Made by a program: the position numbers and the translations under genes
Shown here: piece after piece, positions 23,341 through 35,622 of the stretch
Numbering within the stretch: the first letter of the stretch is position 1
Layout of the letters: each line of letters opens with the position of its first letter
Assembly (NCBI RefSeq): GCF_030867095.1
Contig: NC_081824.1
Location: 306,792,956-306,856,955, forward strand
Length of the DNA stretch: 64,000 nt
Direction: 5' to 3'
From: Alligator mississippiensis
Lineage: Eukaryota > Chordata > Crocodylia > Alligatoridae
The notes under the pieces: generated by a model
Told to the model about the DNA's origin: nothing
What the model saw: the letters and a program-made list of their open reading frames with translations, nothing else
The model's database searches: none

Positions 23341-25989
23341 AACTAGGAGCTGGTCAGGGAGCCAAAGGGTCAGGCTGAATTTGGCATCTGTGGACAAGCT
23401 GGGTCAGGTAGCTGGAGAGTCTAACAGAGAGCCAGTAGAGGCATGAGCTGAGGACAGAAGTCTGGCTACAAGTTGAGTGCTGTTGCCTGGCCACTTTCTG
23501 TTCTGGGTCAGGCTTTTTTTTATAATATATATACACAGGAAAGTGGAGAAGGGTCAGCTGTTCCTGACTGGCTATTCCAGTGGTAGGGCATGGGTGGATG
23601 ACTAGGCCCTGGTGGAAATTCTAACCACCTATGTCCCACCTCACTGCTCAGCTGGGGAGGTGGCAGACTAGGTTGAGCAACTGTGCTGGGCTAGTTGAGG
23701 TCCTGAGTTTGAGGTTGTAGTCTGACAAATATAGCTCAAATGTTCTTTCTAGTTACTGTCTGCTTAGAAGAGCTAAAACTGTTAAAAATGAATGTTGCCA
23801 GTAACAGTATCTTTTGAAGACTGTGGCTTTTGAAAAATCAATCTTGTATTAAAGTAGTACATTACTACGTTTTAAAGCAGAGCATTAATAGAAACCGTAT
23901 ACTTTTAATTGAAGGTAACTCAATTCTGTATGTTTTGCATAATACCATGAAAAGGACCTGGTGTTTGCTGGAGTAACTTGGTCTGCTAAATTGGTCTGTT
24001 ACCTGCTTCCTATATTTTGTTTCCTTTGATGGTGATTGAATGAGAAATACTTTACCTATGGGTTTATCTAGTTTGCTGTTTTTCAATCAGTTGCCTGTAC
24101 AGTCATATAAAAGCTCAATTTTTAGAACCATCTACTTGAGTCTCAACACTTTTAATACTGCCTGAGTGGGTCTCTAATGTTGTATTGATGGAAAAACTCT
24201 TATTCACTAACAGGTCTAATAAGTAAACGTGACGAGATCTAGTCCTTTGATAATAAGTCGTGTAATGTCTTCAATTAAGTCTGTCTGCTATACTAAAGAA
24301 CCTAATGGTTGTAAAATGAAACATGCCGAAGTAATGAATCACCCAAGTTAAGGTTGTCTGCGCAATGTTAAAGTGGAGTCCTATCATAGTAAATATTACT
24401 CTGTAAAAAAAAAAAAAAAAATGGCATTTATAGGGGTTCCATCTCCATTCTCTTCCACTGGGGCAGATCTAGGATTTTGAAGAGGAGGTTGCAGTGAAAA
24501 GCACAGGTCATGAGGCTGGCAGAGGAGACTGGCGGCAAAGACCAGTACTTTCACTGGGTGTGACTATCCCATTGCCCCCCTATCCCCTGGACTCCTCTTC
24601 TTCTTCAAATTTAAGTAAGAATCTTGGCTGTCTCACAAATAAATTGTTTTTCCACACTTTCAGCCATGCAAATGTGACCCACTCTCTGCATTTAAACTGG
24701 GTAATTTGTATCTTCACCGAGGTTTTGAAGTCAAACTGTATGTTTGATTAGAACTGTGGAGCACCTGACTTTCCAGATTATGCTTTCCATGGTACAGATT
24801 TAATATTAATAGAGCTTGAGAAATGTTTTTGTTCCTGCCAAAACATAAATATTTGGATTTTGAAAACTTTCTTTAAAATATTTAAAATTTTTCTTTGAAA
24901 GAGGTGAAACCAGTTTTCTTCTCACACTGGAAAATGTCACTCAAAAATATACCCTAACTCCCCCCGCCCCCCCAATAATTTAGTAAATAAAAATCAGTTT
25001 ATTGTTTGAAGAAAACAAGAAAAATAATTGGAATCAGATATTTTCTGCAGAAATTTTCATTTTAATAAATTACTTTTTATTTGGAAAAAAATGTATTGAA
25101 CAAAACATTTGAACAATACAAAAAAAATGGCTTCATTTATTAGATAAATTGGATAATCAGCTATTAGATAAAACTACCGAAAATCCCTGCTAAAGTGACT
25201 GATCTATACAGACATTCAACAAGCTGGGTCAAACTAACGTGATGCCTCTTCTGGGTGTGCACTGCACTTGGTGTGGGGATACCCTGAGCTGAAAATAAAG
25301 GGCTATTTTTCCCCCCACATTGGTAAGCAGCCTCAGATGTTAACCTTCCATGAAAATTTGTTTAATATAATGTATGTTTAAAAAAAACAGTGTAGACAGA
25401 AGTGCAGCTCCCAGCTGTAACTCAGAAGGATTTTTGCAAAGTGTTCTGAGTTACATTACCCCAGACAAAACAGAAGTTCACTATTGTTTCCAGGGCTGGG
25501 AGCCTGCAGCCAGGTTCCCGTAGCAATGGCCATGGCTCTCTGCCAGTGCTCCCTGTTTTCAGAATGGGAGGGGGGGAAAGGCAGCAGAAGGAGATTGTTC
25601 TTGGGGCTCCCTAGCCAGTGCTGAAGGATGGGGTGGGTGAATTTGAGCCCCCTTACCTCGGAAGGGAGGTTCCAATACACATGTCCCACCCTCCAGAGGG
25701 CCTGAACCCCCCCCCCCCCCAACTGAACTCCCTCAGCTCCTTTTCCCCCCCTTCCATTCTGAAAACAAGGTCAGTTTCGGAGCTTCACAGACACATCTTA
25801 CAAAAGATGCTATATTTTGAAACATCTTTATTTGATACTTCATGCAATGAGAGGTCAGATTTTCACCTGATTTGGCCATTTTTAAGCTGTTTGCAGACGT
25901 GCACTTGTGTTTGGTCACAGCTATAAACTGTCTACACCCTAAGTGTAATATTAAATTACTCTCCATGTAATGTAGAGAGTGGTACTTAG

Positions 25990-26090
25990 CTGTGTTAGTC
26001 TGAAATCAGGCAGAAGGCAGGGAAGGGTGGTACCTTGTAGAAAAAACTTGTTCAGAAAAGCATAAGCTTTTGTAGATGACAACCAAAGTG
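25990..26090. repeat. Fragment with PLE-like terminal sequence
   Basis: The stretch 'tagctgtgttagtctgaaat' followed by 'ggtaccttgtagaaa' and 'agcataagcttttgtag' resembles a short, abundant sauropsid repeat end that I associate with Penelope-like elements. No protein is encoded. The assignment is from memory of the repeat and is weak. Confidence 0.3.
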
Positions 26091-26127
26091 GGATGTTGCT
26101 ATGAAAACGTATTCCTTTCTGAATTTA

Positions 26128-26432
26128 GCTCCAAAGGTGCCTATAGACACGTGGAGAGGCTGCTCCAATGTCCTGTAATTAGAGCATGTTGGAGCAGATT
26201 CAATAAATCAAGTCTGCTGGAGCATGCTAATTATTGCACTTCAGCAGCCTCCACATCTCATGTATCAGCATCCCTGTGCTTCAAAATGGTGGTGGGGGTA
26301 CTTTAGTTAAAGTTTGTTTGATGAGCTTAAGTTAAAGTGCCCCCTCTGCCATTTTGAAGTGCAGGGATGCTGATATGTAAGACGCTGCACGCGCTTTGGG
26401 TTGGGGTCTTCAGCTGCAGCTATAAGCGTGCC
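26128..26432. repeat. Foldback MITE, complete copy
   Basis: The ends 'aggtgcctatagacacg' and the reverse complement of 'gctataagcgtgcct' pair with each other. The interior is also symmetrical: 'tatcagcatccctgtgcttc' near 26262 is inverted near 26356 ('gaagtgcagggatgctgata'). Partial relatives lie at 28318-28452 and flanking the hAT transposase gene in intron 9. Confidence 0.55.
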
Positions 26433-27089
26433 TGATTCACAAATAATGTCATATAGTCATGGAAAATAACTTTTCTAAATAGAACTTAACAATTTACATT
26501 TTTGTGATAACCTAGCCAGGGACCTTAGCTGTTGGTCAGAGAGTGCAATTATTTTTACAGTAGTAAAACAGAGTATGTTATTTTTAGATCTTGGTCCAAT
26601 TTTATTCCTAGCATCATACCATTTACTATAAAGAAGCTAAAGCAGGTATTAATTTGATTTAGTATGTCTTAGTCATATTAAAATGATAATATTCAGTTCT
26701 GTGATTCAGCTGGAGAACTGATGACCTACACTAGACAGAGATGCAGCAATTACACTGAAATTCTGATTTGACCAAACATTTGTTTGATTTGTTATTAAAA
26801 CATTAAGCATAGAGTCATTAGAAAGTCATATAACTAGTCATGGCTTTTCAACTACTTGACCTTTCATCTTAAAACATGCATGAATTTTAATAGTCTTGTC
26901 TGTTAAAGAATCTTATCTGAGTCAGAAATTATCTTTTTATTTATATGCATTAAACAAGAGGTGTAGCTGGTTCATGAGCTGAATTAGATAAGATTCTAAT
27001 GTATCTCATATTTCTGAAGCAATTTCTTAGATTATAGCTTTTCTTAGATGAACTGGAAAATATTTATAAAGGTAATTTTAAAGGGTTTG

Positions 27090-28085
27090 TGACAGGAGGC
27101 CAGCTCAGGGCCTGGTCTCAACATTGGCCTGCTCTGCTGTCTGTGTGGGGCTGTCCGCCCAGACTCTTCTGCCATGGCTTGCTATTTAATAAGTTGATGT
27201 AAAATGCAGGAGGCAGCCCATTTTAATGTCCTGATACTGAGGGTGATATACATGGCTCTATACAGTCCCTACACTGTACCCCATTCCTACACTGCGCCCC
27301 ATGCCTTGCAGATGGCATCCTCAGTTCATATCTGCTCCGGCCCAAGGCCAGACCAAATTCTGTCCCTTTGCTGGGCATCTAACTTTCTGCCCTTCTCAGG
27401 CCTCGTATATACCATCTCCTCTCACAGGGCCTCTTCCACTCCACCCTCTCACACAGGGCTTCCTTTCATACTGCCCCTCACTGGGGCTCACACATCCCGC
27501 CCTACTGTGTAGCCTTTTGGGCCCTCCTTGGGACCTACCCTAAATAGCCCTTTAGGCTTTTTTGCTCACAAATTCTAGCGGGTACACATGCAGCCCTACT
27601 TTTCATGGCTGCCGGCCTCCTGTCCCACACTGGGCTGAACTCAGCCACTGGCCCCTCTATGGATCACTCTCTGCCCCCTCCCTGGGGTTTCTCTTTCTGT
27701 CCCCTTGCTGGGGCCACCAGGGTCTTCTACCACCCTGGCTCCTCATTTGGCTTGTCCTGAGCCCTCCTTTCTGAAGGCTACAGGAACTCAGCCTGTCTGG
27801 AGGCTCAGGTGCCTGGAGACATGCCTGCCCCCTCCCCCCCCCGTGTCTGCTTTCTAAATTACCCATCAGGTAGTGGGAGCTGGGGGCACCCTTACCTGCC
27901 TTTCACTGGGGAGGCAACTGGCCTGGCATTTCTGGGGAACTACCACGCCACAGGCAGTCCCACCAGGTCATCCTTCCCTAGCAGGGTGCAGTTTTACATC
28001 TTACCCAGGACCAGGATCCTCCTACGATCCCCATAGCTCCTGCCCTTACCTCCAAGATGTTCTGACCAGCAGCTCAGCTGGGAGA
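27090..28085. repeat. C/T-rich repeat related to 62790-63610
   Basis: It shares 'gccccatgcctt(g)cagatggcatcctca' with 'gccccatgcttcacagatggtatcctcac' near 63040, and both copies are long, pyrimidine-rich and non-coding. Its start, tgtgacaggaggcc, could be an LTR end, but no duplication or poly(A) signal was found. The nature of the element is uncertain. Confidence 0.35.
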
Positions 28086-28317
28086 TGTTTCTCAAAACAA
28101 AAACTTGGGATCATTTGGTCTTGAGAGAGACAAGACTATAGATCAACTATGATCAGGACCTTTTTTGCAAACTTAGGCCCATGACAAATGTTATGCTTAA
28201 AGTGTGATTCAGCTAGTTAATCCTGTCTTAAGTAGTGACCTGGCCACATGTTAATTCAATTAATTTGATAAAATGAGGATAAGCCACAGAGTTCTTCCAT
28301 AAATTATGTTTAATAAC

Positions 28318-28452
28318 TTTGGGTGCCTGTACACAAGCATGGAGGCTGCTCTGACATGGTGTAATTACAGCATGTTGGAGCAGACTCAGTAAATTGAGTC
28401 TGCTATGATAGCTATGGATTAATCAAGTCTGCTAAAGTGTGGCAATTACCAC
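28318..28452. repeat. Foldback MITE, partial copy
   Basis: It shares 'gcatgttggagcaga(t/c)tca' and 'aat(c/t)(a/g)agtctgct' with the copy at 26128-26432. The right half is missing or very diverged. Confidence 0.45.
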
Positions 28453-28454
28453 AT

Positions 28455-28578
28455 GTAGCAGGGCACTGGGATGTGCCTGCTCCTTTAAGATAACAAACTG
28501 CCTAAGAGGCTGCTTGCAGGTGTTAGGGGGGAGCTAATGAGGGACTCACTTGACCAGAAGAGGGCTCAGGGTTGATCT
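28455..28578 (+). promoter_or_regulatory. Possible LTR promoter split by the hAT insertion
   Basis: Joining 28578 to 38192 across the nested insertion gives continuous sequence around 'ctatataagcccagagcctgc', which contains a TATA-like box. The flank 28455-28578 (beginning tgtagcagggcactggg) looks like an LTR U3 region. No second LTR or duplication was found, so this is tentative. Confidence 0.25.
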
Positions 28579-28586
28579 ATATAAGC

Positions 28587-30137
28587 CATGGGTGGGCAAT
28601 TATTTTGGCTGGAAGGCTGCTTAATAAGATTTGGTGAGCTTTCAAAAGCCGCATGGGTAGCCCCCCGCCTGGTTGCCATCTTGGAACTGGAATTCCTGCC
28701 CCTAACCCCTGACCTTTGCCACTAGAAGCCCCTCCTCTTGTCTCCTGGAAATATTCTTTTGGAGGTGGGGGAGGGGGATGGTTGCCATCTTAGAAATAAA
28801 ACAAATAATACACTAAGAGTCAAACACCTAGAGTAACATATTTTAATTTTATTACAAAAAATATTTTTGTGTCATGATTTGTGTTTACATACTGTATGTA
28901 GAGGTGATTTACATAATAACTCAAAAATAAATTCTTAGTTTTATATATTGTGTGGTTGGAGAGTGTGTGTGTGTGTGTGTGTATGGTGGGGGTGTGTGTG
29001 TATGGTGGGTTGTGGGGGGGTGTGGGGAGGCACGGGGTATGTTGGGGGTGTATGGGTATGGGTGCGTGGTGTTTATGGGGTGTGAGGGGGTGTGGGTACC
29101 CCCCCCCATACTCCTGTCATGGGCTCAGCCCTGCAGGTGGTGGCAGCATCAGGTGGGTGCACTCAAGGTGCTCATGCCCAGCACTGGCGCCTGGTAGTAC
29201 GTGGCTCCAGCCAGCACTGCATATTGTGGCGCGGAGCACAGTTTCTGCTGGGCTGCATCTATCACTGGTGCTCCCTGCCATACATTTGCAGTTTTTGTCC
29301 TCGCGTGCCACTGGAGGGAAGCTCCATTCACTGGAGCCGGCTGCCTTCACCACTCCTTGCTGCGCAGGTCCTGGACTCTGCTGGAAGTGGAGGGGAGCCC
29401 TGGCCCCTGCTTCCCCGCAGAGTCCTGGGACCTTCACAGCAGGCAGCAGCGGAGGAAGCCAGTTCCAGTGCGTGTAGCTTCTTCCTAGTGGTGTGTGTGC
29501 GTGGTGCAGAGCCACAGCGATAGAGGCAGCTGTGCTCCTTCCTGCAATGTGCAGCAGTGGCTGGAGCCACGTGCCGCTGGGCACCAGTGCCTGCACTGGG
29601 AATGACTCTCCCTGACTGCTGCTGCTGTGTGCCACGGGGTGGGTCTCCCCTACCTGGGTGTGTGGGGTGGGTGTGTGGTGTGGGTCCCCCCTTCCCCCAT
29701 TCTCCCTCACATCCATACCCTGCCTACCTGAGGTCCATGCTGCCGCCAACCCCCTGGGCGTGGGCGCTGTGCTGCCACGAGCCCCAGTCCCTGCTCTGCA
29801 TTCCTGCTCAGCTGTAGCTCCCACCCCTGCCTTTTGTCTACCTGCTGCCTGGAGCAAGCGGGACGCTGGGGGGAGCAGGTCCCCTGGTGGCTGCAGCAGT
29901 GGCAGCAGCAGCCCTTCCCAGAAGCTGGGTGCTGGCCTGGCTGGGCCCTTTTGCCCATGGTGGTGGGAGTGAGGCACAATAGGGTATGTTGGTGGGGCAG
30001 GGCATGTGTACATGAGCACCTCACTCTCACCCTTGTGGGCAGAAGGGCTGAACGGGGTACAATTATGTGGTGGGCACTGCGGGCAGGATGAAAGTGCCTG
30101 ACAGACTGGATCTGGCCCTGTATTTTGCCCACCCCGA
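28587..30137. mobile_element. hAT element, left part, interrupted by the provirus
   Basis: It starts catgggtgggcaattattt and its right terminus is 'attttgcccaccccg'. The octamer atataagc flanks the whole nested block (28579-28586 and 38192-38199). The provirus interrupts the last three bases, so ccg reappears at 38189-38191. The interior contains a large hairpin with arms near 29179-29385 and 29415-29600 and a TG-rich microsatellite at 28962-29100. Same terminus type as the element at 21123-23340. Non-coding. Confidence 0.8.
28950..29100. repeat. TG/GGGTGT-rich simple repeat
   Basis: An uninterrupted (GT)n run at 28964-28982 is followed by degenerate ggtgtg and tatgggt units. It lies in the left arm of the hAT element. 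A similar degenerate TG tract occurs at the same relative place in the sister element (about 21430-21520). Confidence 0.75.
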
Positions 30138-30706
30138 TGTTGTCCCCAACAGACGGTGTGAGTTCATGCCCGGTGCGCTCTTGCCAATGAACACACAGGG
30201 GTGGAGGATCCAACTTAATCTTTATTGTTTCAAGTCTGCGCAGAGAGGGGTGCTTGGCAATCGTTTGCAAAGCAAGCACGCCGGTTACTACCTTTGGGTA
30301 CCTTTTATACATATGTTTGCAAGTGTATCGCTCAGTGATTGGTTACAAGCCACTGACATAAGACGTTCTCTACTGAGCATGTCTCTATACCTATGTTTTA
30401 GCCATGTATTTCATTTACATACATATATGTTTCATTAACATACTTTTGCTCTGCCCAGGGGTGTGATTTTTAGCATAATAATGAGACCTTTTTCTGAACT
30501 TCTTGCTATCTTACAGGTTTCAGGGAGACATTATCCTGCTGGTGTTAGGGAGGCATTCCAGGAACCCTCCGCATCCCACACGCTGTGCTCTGCAAGCATC
30601 TCTTAACACACACATACCACACCCCTCCCAGCATCTGCAAGTTGCCTTAAGTATTCAGTTAGATATAGTTTGCAAAAGCTAGATATTACATAAAAAGATT
30701 ACATCA
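30138..30706 (-). repeat. 3' LTR of the provirus
   Basis: On the minus strand it begins tgatgtaatc and ends ggggacaaca. The TATA box (tataaaa) is at 30309-30303, and the poly(A) signal AATAAA lies about 80 bases further on, near 30226-30220. It lacks the 13-base tandem expansion near the U3 start seen in the 5' LTR. Confidence 0.92.
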
Positions 30707-30718
30707 AATCCCCCCTTC
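30707..30718 (-). other. Polypurine tract
   Basis: The minus strand reads gaaggggggatt directly before the 3' LTR start (tgatgt). A purine run at this place primes plus-strand synthesis in retroviruses. It lies 12 bases after the env stop codon, so the 3' end is very compact. Confidence 0.85.
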
Positions 30719-30730
30719 AAGGCTATGACC

Positions 30731-32006
30731 CTATGAAATGGAACCATAGTCCTCGATCATTCCTTTCAGCCTCGAGAACCGTTTTGCGTCTTCTCGGTTC
30801 TTCTGGATTGGATCCATGACCGAAGGTTTCATGAACATCACTCGGTTGACAGGGGTAGGTATCAACTTCTTGAGTGAGTCACAGCATATAGGTACACACT
30901 GCACCCCACAACAAATCATTAAGAAAATACATATACCTGCTACAATTAAAAGGAACATCTGTTTCAACCATGAAAAATTAGGAAGCCAAGAAGTAAGCCA
31001 CGAAAAATCAAACCCATCATCTTGTTTGTTATGTGACAGAATGTCCTGTAACTTTTGTACCTTTGACTCTATTAGCTTAGAATTATCTGTCAAATTGAAG
31101 CAACACATCCCATCGAACTCTTCACACCCATGGTTGTCTCAGTAACAGATAGTCTATGGCTGCCCTATTCTGCAACGTAGCCCCCCGCAGTTCTTTCATC
31201 TCGGTGCTGAGGGCAGCTAAGGCCTGTGAGGTCGTGTTCAGGCTCTTCGCTAAGGCGCAGGCCACTTTACTTATCTGACCATGGTTGCCTACTGCCAGGG
31301 CTGGTAAACCTACTATAGAAACTGCCAAAGACACTGCCTCAGCCTTACTGAGGAGGTTTCTGTTACTATCACAGGACTCATCTAGCTGACTAGAACTCCT
31401 TCGGTGGCGCCTGTCGGAGGCCTTAGACACCTTTGGTAACCAGACAGTTAACCTGCCAATAGTACAGAGTCCCCCCGTGGCATTAGCTGGGATGTACGAA
31501 TAAGCAGTTTTCCCACAAAGGGGAAACCATCCTAAGGGTAGTATGACATTACTATTACCATAAGACACGTTGGTTTTGTTTGAGCAATTGAAAGCCCTTT
31601 CCTCTCGGGTTAGGTTTTCACATGCTGTGGTGCAATTTACAAATTGAGCACAACTGGTGTTACTAGGTGAGGCCACGGTCAGCAAATCTATCGAAAAGGT
31701 ACTAAAGTTTCTTTTCTGAGTAATAGGTCCCCACACATAGGCCGTATTCCAGAGATTAAGCCCGGAAAGGTCGAAGTTTTTTAGCCAAGTCTGACTTTTG
31801 AGCATTTCTAATGGAGTGGGCGCCCCTATGAGGCATGAGGTAAACACATCTTGAACTGACGTTCCACCAGCCAAACAGAAATGAGTTGTGTTCACCACTT
31901 CTTTTGCCAAGTAAATCCACACATTTTGTTTTTTCTCAAACTTTCGATGTAACAATCCCTCCGACCCTAGAAACCCTAGACTTAGGTAAAGAACTGCTTT
32001 CCACAT
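30731..32006 (-). pseudogene. env: Proviral env, alpha-type transmembrane subunit, frameshifted
   Basis: The ORF from 32006 opens with a hydrophobic signal-like segment (residues about 4-14). The surface part is short (about 200 residues) with around nine N-glycosylation sites. A furin-type RHRR site ends at residue 203. The transmembrane subunit has a hydrophobic loop (about 224-240) between Cys212 and Cys250, then a heptad region and an LQNRAAIDYLLL segment. A one-base frameshift near 31122 separates this from the CX6CC motif (CEEFDGMCC), a membrane anchor (FLLIVAGICIFLMICC) and a cytoplasmic tail ending at 30731. A cysteine-flanked internal fusion loop is characteristic of alpha-type (avian leukosis-like) and filovirus-like proteins, unlike the N-terminal peptide of gamma Env. 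It cannot make a full protein as it stands. Confidence 0.85.
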
Positions 32007-32133
32007 GGCTGATGTTTAAACAAGAATCTAAGTCCTTCCACAGGTTCCGCTGTCCAATGATGTCCGTTTGTGTTGGCTTCCGGTGCGACACTCTCAGCAA
32101 CTGCTCCCTCAGAAGGAACTTCCGGTGCGGCCT

Positions 32134-35100
32134 TTACCCTGGTATAGTGGATCCACGGCTTACCCCCTGGACCTTTACCGCTGTATGAGTGGTGAGGATC
32201 ACGGGATATGGTCCCTTCCACTTGGGTTGAAGAGGCTCATCCTTCCACGTTCGGACCAAAACCTCGTCTCCAATTTGGAACTTGTGGACTGGAGTATCTA
32301 AAAGCAGTGGAAGTCGCTCTTGGACATACCTGTGGAGAGAAGACAACACAGCAGACAAAGAGTGCAAATAATCTTTCACCCAACTTCCTCCTTTAACATG
32401 CATCTGGCTCCCATGCGTCACCACCGGATTCTTAAGATATGGCTTACCATACATTAATTCAAAGGGACTAACCCCCAATTTTGCTCTAGGGGCTATACAC
32501 ACTCTAAGTAAAGCAAGGGGTAGAGCTTCGGGCCATTTTAACTGAGTCTCCTGGCAGATTTTAGCCAACTGCCTCTTTAGAGTCTGATTCATCCTTTCTA
32601 CCTGTCCACTAGATTGTGGCCTCCAAGCTGTGTGAAGGTCCCATTGCATTCCCAGAGCTCGAGAAACTCCTTGGGTTACTTCTGACACAAAGTGCGGCCC
32701 TCGGTCTGAGGCCAGTCCTTCTGGGACTCCGAATCGTGGAATTATCTCCTTTAGCATCACTCGGACTACTTCCTTTGCCTGAGTAGTTCAGCATGGGAAA
32801 GCCTCGGTCCATACAGTCAAAGTATCTATGAGCACCAACAGGTATTTGTAGTGTCCTTTTCTGGGAACTTCAGAGAAATCTATTTGCCAGCATTCGCCGG
32901 CTAGCAGTCCTTGTCTCCCTGTCCCCGGTGGAGGTTTGGGGGAAATCTTAGGGTTGTTGGCACAACAGACAGAACACCTTTGCACTATTTGCTCTGCCAT
33001 TTTTCTCATTTTGGGTCCCACTACGATTTTTCGGAGACCTTGGGTCATGGCGTCGGTACCCAAGTGAGTGCTCTGGTGATATTCTTGGAGCACTTTACCG
33101 AGAACCAATCTCGGCACCAAGACCTGCCCTTCCGGTAGGACCCACCATCCATCTTGTTGTTCCTTGCTTCCCAATTTCTCTGCAAGTTGATTTTCTTTTT
33201 CAGTGTACTTCAGGGGTCCTTCCGGTAGTACCACTTGAGGCACTAACGCCAGTATTGGAGTCTTTTGGCCTAGTTCTCTAGCGGCTCCTTTTGCTGCAGC
33301 ATCAGCCCTCCGATTTCCTCTTATGACCTCACTGTCTCCCTTCTGGTGGGCCTTACAGTGTACCACAGCTACTTCAACTGGCTCCATCACAGCCTCGAGT
33401 AGCCTCAAAATTTCTGTCCCGTACTTCACTGGGCTCTTATTCGCTGTCAAGAGTCCTCTCTCTCTCCATATGGCCCCATGTGCGTGTAAAACCCCAAAAG
33501 CATACTTTGAGTCTGTGTAGATCATGGCTGTCTTTCCCTTTGCCAGGTGAAGAGCTCGGGTCAGTGCAATAAGCTCAGCTCTTTGTGCAGACGTATTTGG
33601 AGACAAGGCTCCCGCTTCAACGGTGTCCCATATTGTGACCACGGCGTATCTGGCTCTTTGGATCCCATTTTCCGTAAAGCTGCTTCCATCCGTATATAAT
33701 TCGAGGTCCGCGTTAAGCAAGGGGGTGTCTTTGAGGTCAGGTCTACTAGCATACACACTTTCAATGGTTTCAATGGAATCGTGCTGTAATACTTCGTCCT
33801 GTTCCACAGGCAATAGTGTAGCCAGGTTGAGGGTATTGGAAATCTGCAGATTAATGTCTCCCTGGTCCAGGAGAGCAACCTGATATTTTGCCATTCGGCC
33901 TGGGGACAGCCAAGGTCCCCCTTTTGCATTCACCACTGCCAATACGGAATGCGGAGTATATACTGTCATAGGTTGTCCCAAGGTGAGCTTTTTTGCTTCT
34001 TCCACCAACACAGCTGTGGCCGCCACTGCTCGCAAACAAGCTGGCCAACCTAGGCTAGTAGGGTCCAATTGCTTGGAGAAATAAGCCACCGGTCTTTTCC
34101 AGTTACCTAAGTGTTGGGTCAGCACTCCCGATGCGACCCCTTGACGTTCATGAACGTAAAGTTGAAATGGTTTACTGAGGTTGGGCAGGCCCAGGGCCGG
34201 TGCCGTCATGAGGGCCCGCTTGATGGTGTCGAAGCTTTTTCGGCATTCTGCCGTCCACTGCAGTTCTCCCTCGCAGCCAGTGGTAGCCTCATAAAGAACC
34301 TTGGCTATTAGTCCAAAGTTGGGGATCCAGATTCGGCAGAATCCTGCCATTCCCAAAAAGCCTCTTAACTGTCTCTTAGTCCGTGGAACCGCCATTTGGC
34401 AGATAGCCTCTTTTCTCTCAGGACCCAGTGCTCTCTGGCCTTGCGAGATATCAAACCCCAGGTATCGTACCTTTTCCTGCTTTACCTGGGCCTTCTTTCG
34501 GGATACCCAATACCCCACTTGTCCCAGGAAGTTCAGCAAGCTCACGGTCAACTGATGGCACTCTTCCTTGGTGGTAGCTGCGATTAACAAGTCGTCGACG
34601 TACTGTAACAAGGTCCCCAACGGTCCCTTGTCCCACTTCTGGAGATCAGTACTTAAGGCCGTACTAAGGATGGTGGGGCTGTTTTTGAAACCTTGAGGTA
34701 AGACAGTCTAGTACAGTTGTGTTTTTCTCCTAGTATTTGGGTCTTCCCACTCAAATGTGAAGATTTCCTGGCTGCTCTCTTCAAGTGGGATGCAGAAAAA
34801 GGCATCTTTCAGGTCCAGGACTGTAAACCATTTGTCTGCCGCAGACAATGTAGCCAGCAAGGTATAAGGATTCGGCACCACCGGGTGAAGGGTCACCGTT
34901 GCCTTATTTACAGCCCTCAGGTCCTGCACAAAATGGTACTCGTTACTGTGGGCCTTCTGAACAGGCAAAATGGGGGTATTAAAGGAAGATTGGCACTCCC
35001 GGAGCAAGCCATGTTTGAGGAATCGCTTTATAAGCGGTTCCAAACCTTTCCAAGCTTCCAATTTTAATCGATACTGTGACACCCTAGGTGGATTAACCCC

Positions 35101-35301
35101 AGATTTCAGGTCAACTTTGACGGGGGTGGCCAGCTTTGCTCTCCCTGGCTTTTCTCCCGCCCATACCCAGGGTACCACAGCGTCTTCTACTTCGGGGGGG
35201 ATCTTCCCTTCCTCCCCTGTTTCTCGCAGAAGACACATTTGAGCTTTCCAGGCCTCTTCTGTTGGTATTTTCATGATAATCTTTTCAGCTGAAAAGGTTA
35301 G
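32134..35301 (-). pseudogene. pol: Proviral pol: RT, RNase H, integrase, with two internal stops
   Basis: One frame runs the whole length, broken by TAG at 34710-34708 and TGA at 32790-32788; a further stop (TAA, 35304-35302) separates it from pro. RT is seen as LDLKDAFF with the catalytic aspartate, LPQGFKNSP just after the TAG, and the YVDD box near 34600. RNase H shows YTDGSS, QRAELIAL, IYTDSKYA and RRADAAAK. Integrase has an HX3H/CX2C zinc region (about 33060-32960), then QIDFSE, SDRGPHF and VERMNQ for the D,D-E triad, and a C-terminal domain ending at 32134. The block order and motifs match class I (gamma-like) polymerases. No indels were detected in pol. Confidence 0.92.
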
Positions 35302-35619
35302 TTAAGCCTGCAGCTTGCACAGCAAGTCCCTTCCAAACAAGGGCAGGGGACACTCGGGCATATACAGGAACTGGTGATACACTCTCTTTCCTCCCAATTT
35401 ACACTCCATGGTGGGTACAAAAGGATGATGGGTCCGTTGACCTGTTGCTCCCACTATGGGGATCTTGGTTTTTGACAGGGGTTCTTTAAAATCTGTCACA
35501 ACTGAATGAGTGGCTCCACTGTCCACTAAAAAATCAATGAGTTCTCCCCCCACTTGCATTCTAACCAGGGGCTCATCAGGGGAGACGGGAATCACTTCGA
35601 TGTTTGCCCCCGGTCCCCG
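35302..35619 (-). pseudogene. pro: Proviral protease, read through from gag
   Basis: A retropepsin of about 100 residues with the active-site motif LVDSGATHS and the terminal GRDLL signature. It begins immediately after the gag TGA in the same frame (RGPGANIEV...), so its expression would need termination suppression, as in gammaretroviruses. It ends at TAA (35304-35302), after which the frame continues open into RT, so this stop looks like damage that uncouples pro from pol. Confidence 0.9.
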
Positions 35620-35622
35620 TCA
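35620..35622 (-). promoter_or_regulatory. In-frame UGA between gag and pro
   Basis: The minus strand reads ...gac caa gag tga cgg gga ccg ggg..., with the protease frame continuing directly. UGA followed by C is a leaky context. The G-rich downstream stretch could support a structure, but I did not fold it. Confidence 0.75.

Noticed and set aside
24402..24422. Poly(A) run as a possible processed pseudogene or SINE tail
   Set aside because: No related coding or SINE sequence precedes it and no target duplication was found.
29117..30019. 300-codon minus-strand ORF
   Set aside because: It lies wholly in a hairpin-containing hAT element. Its composition follows GC content and symmetry, and no domain is seen.
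31982..32221. 79-codon minus-strand ORF between pol and env
   Set aside because: It overlaps the pol C-terminus in another frame and is not in frame with env. It has no signal peptide or domain.
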